Shown one piece after another: positions 55,685 through 64,000 of a DNA stretch of 64,000 bases; position 1 is the stretch's first letter, and each line of letters starts with the position of its first letter. A program made the position numbers and the translations under genes. Source of the DNA: Branchinecta lynchi (Eukaryota > Arthropoda > Branchiopoda > Anostraca > Branchinectidae); NCBI GenBank assembly GCA_023053575.1, contig JAKZAP010000010.1:16143225-16207224 (forward strand), given 5' to 3'. The notes under the pieces were generated by a model that searched no databases, was not told the DNA's origin, and saw only the letters and a list, made by a program, of their open reading frames with translations.

Positions 55685-57147
55685 GTATAGATAGATAGAT
55701 AGATTAGTGTATTTCAAAAGCCCACGGGCCATATACACAAACAAACAAAAACAAAAATATAACTTAAACAATCAGACGCCTTCTTAGCTCTAAAGATTTA
55801 TCTATGTACACGCCCACTCGAGTAATAACGGTAGGGTTACTATACCTCAAAATTTCAGGAAGTGATAAAATCACACCCTCTTGATAAATTTTCCTTAAAT
55901 CAGAAAGTTTCGGGCATCTACGGAGAAAATGGTCCAAATTTTCTTCCTCCTTCTCACAAAGTGGGCAAGCATACCTCCCATCAGGAACCACACTACCTCT
56001 ATCAAAAACCTTCTGCCTGCTCTGAATTGGAAGGCAGTTTGCCCTTAATTGGATCCAACGACATAAAACCTTTCCGGGTAGATTGAACTTAAAATACACT
56101 TCCTCTCCAAAACAAACTTTTACCACTTGATAATGACTCAATGTTATAGAACTATTAACAATACCCTGCCAACACTGGATTTCCTGACCTTCTAAAATCA
56201 CTCTAATCCGACGTTCTAGATCTTTTGGCAAATCAACACAACCAAGACCTTCATTCCATATATATGGCATACCTACTCGCTCCAGTAACCGCTTTACCTG
56301 GAATGGCCAAGAATGTTTCAAACCATTATTCAGCATCTCATCATAAGCTAACCTAGCTAGTCTATCCTTACTCATATTAATAATTTTTAACCATAATCTA
56401 ATCATCAGGATAGCCCTACGTAACTTTAAAGAATATAAACCTATATCACCCTTTAAAATTTGAGAATGGGTTGTCTGATGTAGTCCAAATACCCTTTTGT
56501 AATACTGAAGTTGGAGCGACTCTAGTTGTTTTGCCGTCTCTTCACCCCATATCTCTGCTCCATATTCTAAAATTGGCAAAACTTTTGTATTAAATATTCT
56601 TTTATGCATTTTAAGGTTTTTTATACCCATAATTGACTGATTCCGAAAAATAGCTGACATGGCTACTTTACCTCTATTAACCACCTCATCAATATGTGAC
56701 TTAAAACTTCCGTTGTCAGTTAACACGAATCCAAGGTATCTTATTCTCTTAACAACCTTCAGTTCTTCATTATTGAAAGTAAACTTACAATTTTCAATAC
56801 CATTGATTTTTTTTTTTTTTTAAATAATTACTTCACTCTTCTTAACGTTCAACTTTAATTTTTTCATCGCCAGATACTCCCCGATCAAATTCAAAAGCGT
56901 CTGCAAATCTTCACGCGATTTAGCAACAACCGCAAGGTCGTCCGCAAACAGCAGCACTGACAGCTTTCTACTTCCCAGACTTACCGTTGGAGCCCATCTT
57001 TTCTCTAGAAAATCCACAATATCATTAATATAAATATTGAATAGTCGAGGGGATAAAGTGCTACCTTGTTTTACACCACGCATAATCCTAAATTGTCTCG
57101 ATACACTACTACCAACTTGAACTATTCCTTTTATACAAACATATGAC
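55685..57147 (-). mobile_element. 5'-truncated non-LTR retrotransposon inserted in Family A
   Basis: The 3' end on the minus strand is a TCTATCTATCTATCTATC tail (about 55685-55704) after GTGTATTTGTTTG-like UTR sequence. The 5' end is cut inside the reverse transcriptase domain. The insertion lies within a Family A monomer; I could not fix a target duplication. Confidence 0.8.
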
Positions 57148-57149
57148 AA
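55764..57149 (-). pseudogene. LINE ORF2 fragment: reverse transcriptase 3' half and C-terminal zinc motif
   Basis: Two frames make one protein region. The upstream frame (57149-56820) has the RT motifs GVKQGSTLSPRLFNIYINDI and LLFADDLAVVAKS, with the catalytic Asp pair of F-A-D-D at about residues 70-71. After a shift near 56810, in an A run of the coding strand, the second frame (56726-55764, 320 codons) carries the thumb and C-terminal region. That region includes EYGAEIWGEE and a CPLC...H...C zinc motif (C254, C257, H266, C271). Copies DNA by target-primed reverse transcription when intact. This one lacks the endonuclease and fingers and is frameshifted, so it is dead. Clade is uncertain (jockey/I/R1 group). 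Confidence 0.88.
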
Positions 57150-57520
57150 TGGTTTTTTACCCGGACATATAATTATTCCGGAATCCGGTTGTAACCGGAT
57201 TTTTTTTTAAGTCAAACTTTTATTCAAAGTTGATTAGATGTTCTTTATAGGGATAAGGAGATACGCTGGTTTAGTTTCTGTATATTTTTTTTTGGCTGGA
57301 CTAGTAGTTCGCTTGGAAACCGGCAGGAAGTCTCGGTCAGTATCGTCAAAATAGATATGGCCTATAGAGGTATATCTGAACTTGGTTTTCTCTGATGATT
57401 AGCCTGTCCAAGACTGGATCTGGCGAAGACAAGACTCGATTGTCTGAATCAAATATTAGATTGTTGGGATCCCATCGACACCTTTGGTCTTGTTGATTTT
57501 TGTTTGTGTTTATTTTTTCC

Positions 57521-57580
57521 CCTGGCCTCTGTGCTTTTAGTGGAATAAATCTTATCTTATCTTATATTATCTTCTACAAA
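57521..57580 (+). repeat. Retroposon 3' tail with ATCTT repeats
   Basis: GTGGAATAAATCTTATCTTA then TCTTATATTATCTTC: a poly(A)-signal-like AATAAA followed by short repeats, as at the end of non-LTR elements. It abuts the Family A end at 57492. Confidence 0.5.
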
Positions 57581-57689
57581 AAAAGTGTTTTGACCGTATT
57601 CCAACAGGACTGTCTATCCGAGGAGAGAATAAACAGTATATGTCCTGATTTACCGTGTCTTTTTCGGGTACACCAGCTCTAACCAAATT

Positions 57690-58404
57690 TTAAACAATTT
57701 TATTTTACTTCTTCGAAATTTCCGGTTTTGGCCAGACTCCGATCAAACTACTTGTCCTGTGATTTCTCATTGTGAGAAATCACAACGATGAGCTTAAAGA
57801 TCACAAAATTTCCGGTTTGTCGGATTCCGGATGAACTAATCCAGCGAGAAAATTCTGGTTCAGACATGGGTTCGGCTTGTAGTCTTGCTACTATAAGGAT
57901 GCTCCGATGGACTTCAGTATAAACTTTCCCTCTTACCAATTTTCCGGTTTTCGCCGGATTCTGTGCAAAGGAATTGTCCGGGAAAGGAAAAGTCAAAAGC
58001 ATACTCAGTGTGTCTCTGCACCCTTGTATCGAACTTCTATTCAACCCCTCATATAACTTTTATTTTTACAAAATTTCCGTTTTTACCGGATTCGGGGCAA
58101 ACTATTTGTGGGGTGAGAAAATAAAATTGACAGCATGTCTCCTTACCCTGAAGACGACTCTCGCATCAGCTTGAAAAATACTTTTTTATCTTTAATTTAA
58201 ACACCCCTCCCCTACCTCTAAATATTGGGCACCAGGGCTGACCTACGAAATTAACCTGCACTTAGACCCAATGGATCCTCACACCAATTTGAACCAAATA
58301 TCTCAACCCCTTAGAGTGTCATCGTGCTGACAGACGGACGGACAGATGGGCAACTATTACGAAGTCATAGGTATCCCTCCACTTACGTTTTGGGATCCCA
58401 AAAA
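57690..58404 (+). repeat. Family A element, left-truncated
   Basis: Degenerate monomers (TTTCCGGTTTTGGCCAGACT, GGTTTTCGCCGGATTC), a GACGGACGGACAGATGG tract (58331-58347), end ACGTTTTGGGATCCCAAAAA. Confidence 0.75.
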
Positions 58405-58565
58405 CGTTCCTAATGGAGCGTCGCCGGAAAAAGGTATCAATGAAGAAAGTACTTTTATCATGGGGACTTTTTTGGGTGACCTTTTGCCAATGCGCGTTTC
58501 GACAGTAGACATTTTGCAGGCGACCCTTCCACATAAAAGAAAAAATGTTACGTAAGTGACTGTTT

Positions 58566-59215
58566 AGAACACCAAAGGTTTCGGCGGATAATAAACGGGT
58601 AATGTGAATGATAAGTCACCTTTGGAGAAATTAATAAATATATACTGACATCCTTAATCCAGTATAGTATTTATTTGTGCCAGAAAAGGGCAAAGAAGAA
58701 ATACAAAGTCGATTGCTGTGCTTAGTTACATTTCCTCTTAAACCAAGCCTGCCGGAGACAAAATTTCGGTGTTTGGCGGATTCCGGTCGAACTATTGGTC
58801 CGATGGGACAACGAAGCAAAACTAACCAGAATGTTTTCTTGCACCCCAGTCAACTTGAGCAAAAAGTTTTCGGCTATACCCAATGTCATCCCTTCTCCTA
58901 ATTCCGGCTGAGCTATCGGCTCGAGCCGACAATTTCGATTGAAGTATTTACTTTAACCGTAAATTTCAAAATCCCTCCCCCGCCCCCTTAATTTTGAGGT
59001 GCAAGATCCATCTACGAACTCGACTACTACGAAGATATCCAAACTATACCACGCGGTCATGCTCTCAATGTGACCTCATCCTTGACTTGAAGTACCATAA
59101 TATAAGTTAATCCGAAATGTTTCAACCATTTCGTGCGTTACCGAGGTCATAGACATGCGAACAATAAAGTTTCCGGCACCATTGTTGTCGAACTTCCGAC
59201 TGGGATCCTAGAAAC
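58566..59215 (+). repeat. Family A copy, heavily degraded
   Basis: CACCAAAGGTTTCGGCGGAT at the left, one recognisable monomer (TTTGGCGGATTCCGGTCGAA), TCCCTCCCCCGCCCCCTTAA, then ACTGGGATCCTAG near 59200. Confidence 0.55.
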
Positions 59216-59284
59216 GAGACCTGGATTGAACGTTAAAACGGAAATGTTACAGAAAAGCTTCCAGCGACTTTGCCTCCTTCAGTA

Positions 59285-59753
59285 GTTGCTTTTTTTGCCT
59301 CTGATTCCTGTTCCGTGTTCTCTGTTTACAGTTGTCTGGTTTAGGTAAAAAACGGGTGTTTTGTTGACGGTGTTCCGTGTTTCATGTTTTGTCACTGTTC
59401 TGACGAAAACGCAAATTTAAGATCCTGAGCATATCTTAAGCGGAAAATCTGTTAAATTGCAAGTTTTAATCTAAAACGACCATACTTTAGGATCCAGCTT
59501 TATCCAAACTTCTGCAATTCTTTCTTTTCTATCTGTGAATCTCTCTGCAATTTTCTATCTGAACAGTCATAAAACATGCTAGGAGAGCAAGTTCCGTGTT
59601 TTGCAAAACAGACAGCGGAACAGAGAACACGGAACACAGAACAGCGTACAAAAACGGGAAAGTGAGAAACAGCGTGTTCCGTGTTTTGACAAAAACGGGA
59701 AAAATATAAAACAGAGAGAAAACAGCGAACAGAACAGAGACAAAAAACGCAAC
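59285..59753. mobile_element. Tc1/mariner-type MITE with long terminal inverted repeats
   Basis: 469 bp flanked by TA (59283-59284 and 59754-59755). The termini GTTGCTTTTTTTGCCTCTG and CAGAGACAAAAAACGCAAC belong to an imperfect inverted repeat of about 45 bp. The interior repeats CTGTTCCGTGTTCTCTG in both orientations. No coding capacity. Confidence 0.75.
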
Positions 59754-59892
59754 TAATGTTGCACTGTAAAAACAGTTCTGATCTACAAATAAGTTCTTCC
59801 TTTTTTTATTGAGAATACTTATGGTAAAAATTTCGGTAGAAAACTCTCTGGTAATTGGATAATATAAGGTGCAGTAGGCTTCTCTGAATACC

Positions 59893-60255
59893 CATGGGCG
59901 TCACATATGGGGGAGGGGAGAAAAGGGGAGACGCCCCCCAAAGTTGCGGGTCAGTTGGTAAAAATAACCGAACCGTCGCGAAACGCCGCAATTTTTGGTA
60001 AAAACAGCCGTTTTTTTCTTGAAAACAGCCGATTTTCTTACAAACAATGGGTGTTCTTAAAAAACAATCCCCAAACATTTTGGCTGCACTGTAAAAATAA
60101 ATCTTGCAGTACTTGCTACTGGGATCAATATTGTCTTTATTGAGATAAGATTATGCCTAATTCTGATCAATTTTATCCCAATAGAGATAAGAGTAATCCT
60201 AGTAGCAAATATTGCATCCTTATTCGGAGACACATTTTGGCTAGTAACGCCCCTG
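59893..60255. mobile_element. hAT-type MITE (CAGGGGCGTTAC termini)
   Basis: 363 bp, left CATGGGCGTCACATATGGG, right GGCTAGTAACGCCCCTG. The 8-bp duplication is TGAATACC (59885-59892) and TGAACACC (60256-60263). The interior has sub-repeats AAAACAGCCG. A related start is at 62114. Confidence 0.8.
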
Positions 60256-60474
60256 TGAACACCTCTAAATTTTGGACTACCTGAGTTGACTTTCCGAATA
60301 TAAAACCATTCAAACGGGAAGGACAAATTACGAATTTAATAAAAACTCATCGAGTCAGATAGTTTCAGCTTTCTCATATTGAAACAATGGATACAACGGA
60401 TACCTCGGCTACGATTCGGCAGCAAGTGTTTTTTTTTTGGCTTTCTTATGACACAAATGCTAAAATCACGTCCA

Positions 60475-60604
60475 TTTACTTTTGTCTACGTGCATTTACT
60501 ATACATTATTTATTTACTACTCAGTGTCTTTTTTCCTTTTATTTGTCTATACTGACACTATTTTCCTCTTCTTAAGTGCGTAAATAAAATTTCATCATCA
60601 TCTG
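60475..60604 (+). repeat. Family F retroposon tail
   Basis: TTTTCCTTTTATTTGTCTA, CTTCTTAAGTGCGTAAATAA, AATTTCATCATCATC tail. Inverse orientation of 30965-31090. Confidence 0.7.
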
Positions 60605-60844
60605 CTGTTTATTTTGAAGGTTCTTCTACTTCCATTGGGATATTGTGAACGGTAATGAAAAACTTATGCAACACTAACGACGTCATAATTTTGGGGATCG
60701 ACTAAAAAGAGGCACAGCACGGCACGGCATGGCGTAGGAGGCACGAGTAATAAAACGAGATTAGCAATAGTAGAAGTAGACAAGTAAATGGGAGTTCTTT
60801 ACTCCAGATCCTGAAAGAAGTCTCGTTAGAATATTGCTCCTGCC

Positions 60845-61023
60845 CAGGCCCGTATCCAGGAATTCTTGGGGGGGGGGCGGGGGTTTGCCTGCTGTTCGGA
60901 CAAAAAAGTACAAAAACACATAGATCAGAGGGAAAAGCCTATACAAATGATTACTTTTGTATGTTTCTGGGGGGGGGGGGGTCCAACCCCCTACCTCCTC
61001 CCCCCCCCCTGGATACGGCCTTG
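60845..61023. mobile_element. Short hAT-like MITE with G-run and C-run, copy 3
   Basis: 179 bp, termini CAGGCCCGTATCCAGG and CCTGGATACGGCCTTG. The 8-bp duplication is CTCCTGCC (60837-60844) and CTCCTGCA (61024-61031). G runs inside the left end and before the C run at the right end. Confidence 0.87.
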
Positions 61024-62113
61024 CTCCTGCACCACACTCTAAAGCCTGAAAGGGCCCTTTTCGTTTCTTTGTCTCTTTTTATTACTCGTACAGTATACAT
61101 TTATTGCAAAAAGCCAACTGGTCATAGCAACTACCACAAAACACTCAGGTATGAGAAAAAGAAAACAACAAGAACGAAAAGTGAAAATCCTAGATATAGC
61201 TTAATAATACTTACATTAGATCCTCCCGATGCTTCGCTGCCGACCGGACGAACACCGCCAAATTTGTCATTACTGCGAAACACTTATCTCCAACAAGACC
61301 TACTAACCCTTCCTCCCGTAAAGCACGCCTCCCAAACATTTCCTCCCTTAACCCCCCCCCCCCCTCATTTTAGTCGATCCCGTAATTTTGTCATTGTGGG
61401 TGCAAAAGCAACTGTACAAAAAGTTAGCGAAGATTAAAGAAATGGCTTTAATTTGACTCTATTTAATTTGATTTATTGTTTACACTCAGGAGTCAGGATG
61501 GTGAATGAACATTTAACTCTTAGGTCTGATTTTCATCGTATTAATCGCCGTTGTTCAGAGTTGGGCGACATGTAAGGAAGCGTACCTCTACTGAACCTCC
61601 CCTATTTTACAAATGACAACTACGTCATTACTACCCCCGTTTTGAACCTCCCCACTTCACCCTCCGTCTTGCTCCGTAAAAGTGCTTTCCTTCTTGACAT
61701 TTTCTTGTCAACAATAACAAGGGTCCTCGAACTAAGCTTTCTGAATTCGCATCGACCATCCATCGATTCACATTATTCGGTCTTAACAAATATCATGTTA
61801 CCAATCAATGCAATCTCATTGAAAAACAATTGACGAGTGGTGATCTTCATAATGGATGGTGCTTTTATTCGTTTAGTAATGTTTGAAGAGTTCGTAGTCG
61901 AGGGCCGTTTTCTGAAGTTTAGCTCAAAACGGTGAGAGCACCCGGGAAAAGCGCAAACAATGTGAAAATCTTTAAAATGAGATTCTAAACAATGGGGGTG
62001 GGACAGTATAAAAAGTGACGTCGAGTTGTTGAATAAGATAAAATACCTCTTGAGACCCCGGACATTGGAGGGAGTGAATCATGAAATCGCGTGAAGTATA
62101 AATAGTTCTCACC
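61024..62113. other. Intergenic, no gene recognised
   Basis: A Pro-rich frame across 60961-61437 is driven by C runs. No motif, splice context or repeat family identified. Confidence 0.35.
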
Positions 62114-62219
62114 AGAGGCGTTACTAGCCAAAATATTTGGGGGGGGGGGGCAAGGTATTTACCGACTGGCTGGTAATTTTTACCGACTGACTTTGCAGAA
62201 AAAATGACCTTTTTAAGAC
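62114..62219 (+). mobile_element. hAT-like element fragment
   Basis: CAGAGGCGTTACTAGCCAAA start resembles the terminus of 59893-60255, then a G run and GGCAAGGTATTTACCGACTG. Cut off by a Family A start at 62221. Confidence 0.6.
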
Positions 62220-62220
62220 G

Positions 62221-62490
62221 AACAAGACCAAAGGTTTCGATGGGATCCCAAATTTTTTAATGTTTATCAGACTTCTTGGTCCAGACGATCTTGTACATTT
62301 CCAAGTCTTACAGGCAAACAACTAATCAAATGAGGAAACCAAGTTCAGATACGGATTCAACAAGTATGTTTACTCCACTATCTCATATCTAATCCACCTC
62401 AAAAGTTTTTTTTTAGAATTGTGTTGTTGTTTTTCTACCAAATTTCTCGTATTTTACCAGCATTCCGGGCGAACTGCATGCAGAGCAAAA
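62221..62490 (+). repeat. Family A fragment (left end)
   Basis: AACAAGACCAAAGGTTTCGA, GGGATCCC, CCAAGTTCAGATACGGATTC, ending near ATTCCGGGCGAACTGC. Confidence 0.75.
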
Positions 62491-62639
62491 GATCTGGTGA
62501 CGCTGGAGCCGAACCTTACAAATTTTGCCAGCTTATCCGTCAAGGAAATAAAGTTCAAAATTCGATAATTCCCCCGGGGAATCCCCCTCAAGACCCAGTT
62601 CCTAACCCTTGATTTTTTTTTGGCAAGTGAGTAACCCCT

Positions 62640-62822
62640 TGCGTAGACCTGGGATTGGTTCACCAACCACCTAGGACTGGCTCACAGACTTAGCACCTGG
62701 GATTGGCTCACCCAAGTGTCTAACCCCTCGAGTTCTCCTTTAACGGGTACACCCAGTTCCAAACCCCTCGTGTGCACCTGGGATTGATTCACGAGTACCT
62801 GGGACCGGCTCACCCCATCCCC
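62640..62822. repeat. Irregular 20-bp repeat (ACCTGGGATTGGCTCACC)
   Basis: Copies at about 62648, 62669, 62694, 62777 and 62797, spaced 20-83 bp apart and linked by GTAACCCCT / CTAACCCCT motifs. Confidence 0.7.
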
Positions 62823-63178
62823 TCCCCAAACAACTTTAGTACACCCACTGAGTAGCCCCTCACTTATCCAGTACATCTTCATTACAGTAAATTTACCAAG
62901 TACACCTTTTTCAGTGAGCAACCCCTCACTCATACCTACAATTCCTACTACATTTCCTATGATGACACATAAGATGTCGCACACACTCTCGCTCTCCACA
63001 CATCGGGCAGAAGTAAGGACCAATTCTCCCAATCGGCCTACCCGTGTACCTCCTCCTATCTCAATCTCACAGCGGTAAAATATCAGCACGCATACTAATT
63101 AATAATTTCAATTCCTCCCTATCGAAACCCGCTATAAAATAAACACATTCACCCCATGTCTCTTTCGTCTCTGTTTAA

Positions 63179-63837
63179 AGCACAATGGACACTTCTAATG
63201 CTTTAATTTGTTTTAAATGCTTCACAAATAAACATTTCTGACTTCCCTTAGAAGGCGCTACGAAAATCGGCCGTTTTCTTGTTATCCCTTGTCTTTACCT
63301 CTCTGGCATTTCGGCGATCCAAATCTTAGGAGCTGGGATATCCTGGCAGGAAATTCAGAAACTCCCAGCAATGCTTGATAGAAAAGGATATATTTGAGAT
63401 GTCATCAAAGTCAAGCCGCAGATGCAGTTTACCTGATTGTTCTAGTGTTTCATCAGAAGTTCCATGGCCTATGAAAAGTTTTTCTTTGTGGAATAGGCTG
63501 TGAAGCTTGATTAGCTTGCTTTATAAAATGTACCAGAATATACATAAGCTTATGAAAAATAACATAGCTACAAAAATCATTCAAAAACAAATAGCCTATT
63601 CAAATCTGAATTATACAAGCTGATTTATGCATAAAATAAAGATCTACTAAATATTACAAGAAACATCACTTTTATCTTTGTCCAAGCTAGTAAACTGAGC
63701 AGGTACTGGCCCAAAAAATTACGCTTTGAAATATCACAGAGAGGAAACCTTTGAAAAAGCTGTTGATCTAGGGGGTAAGTATTTTTCCTAGGTTGTTGCA
63801 GTGTGGGATTGGGGTAGTTTGATGTGCCCATTGAACT
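63179..63837 (+). mobile_element. piggyBac-like non-autonomous element, copy 2
   Basis: 659 bp between TTAA (63175-63178 and 63838-63841), inverted relative to 44649-45318 and closely similar along its whole length. The matching open frame starts at 63184 but is stopped after about 18 codons by a TGA where copy 1 has CGA. Confidence 0.82.
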
Positions 63838-63939
63838 TTAAAACCTTTGAGACCCCCCGTCGACCTTCGATTACTTCACTGAATAAACAAGTGATTAGTC
63901 GGCCACGTGCGCAGAGCTCTAATCATTTGAGAATAAAGG

Positions 63940-64000
63940 GGTAGGACCGCCATAGCCGAAAACTGGTCGACAAGTTTTGTGCCCGGTTTTCACCGGATTC
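63940..64000 (+). repeat. Possible Family A monomer at window edge
   Basis: Ends CCCGGTTTTCACCGGATTC, the monomer box. Cut by the window. Confidence 0.45.

Larger units (their letters stand above)
54831..57492 (-). repeat. Family A element split by a LINE insertion
   Basis: Right end at 54838 (TTTGGGATCCCAAAACG), CCGTCCGTCCGTCCGTC tract, ACTTGGTGTGAGGATTCG, then 137-bp monomers to about 55684. The rest of the element resumes at about 57150 and ends GGGATCCCATCGACACC, TTTGGTCTTGT at 57492. The LINE at 55685-57147 sits between. Confidence 0.85.

Overview
This is a gene-poor, repeat-dense stretch of an animal nuclear genome, most likely an arthropod and perhaps a crustacean. The pointers are spliced genes with GT..AG introns, a Rebers-Riddiford (RR-1) chitin-binding cuticle protein, an invertebrate-style bsh/Bsx homeobox gene and many degraded transposons. 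I see only two genes that look intact, both on the minus strand. No bacterial, phage or CRISPR features are present.

Layout: 1-2300 is a long ~420-bp tandem array (Family B) carrying a nested hAT-type MITE. 3785-4010 holds small retroelement relics. 5882-8605 is a three-exon cuticle protein gene (131 aa). 9350-22790 is intergenic DNA filled with Family A and Family B repeats. 26438-36005 is the five-exon brain-specific homeobox gene (275 aa). All of its splice phases agree, and its introns 2-4 are swollen with repeats. 36006-43370 holds two PIF/Harbinger-type MITEs, a decayed protein-coding relic and a Family B copy. 43370-64000 is almost wall-to-wall repeats: Family A copies, a piggyBac-like element in two inverted copies, a tRNA-Thr-like sequence, a Family C array, LINE relics, and MITEs of the Tc1/mariner and hAT types.

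The most interesting structure is in the repeats. Three sequence families (A, B and C) share one architecture: monomers of about 137-150 bp, each carrying a CCAAGTTTCA-type box. In A and B there are also GGCCGGATTCCGG-like boxes and a GACGGACA-type tetranucleotide tract near one end. Families A and B additionally have terminal hairpins or palindromes and no coding capacity. Several TE insertions into these arrays can be dated relative to them from target-site duplications: TTAA for piggyBac, 8 bp for hAT, TA for Tc1-like, TAA/TTA for Harbinger. A separate dispersed repeat (Family D) conserves a hammerhead-ribozyme-like core.

All family names A-F are labels of mine. Repeat boundaries are by eye and usually good to about 5-20 bp, except where a target-site duplication fixes them.
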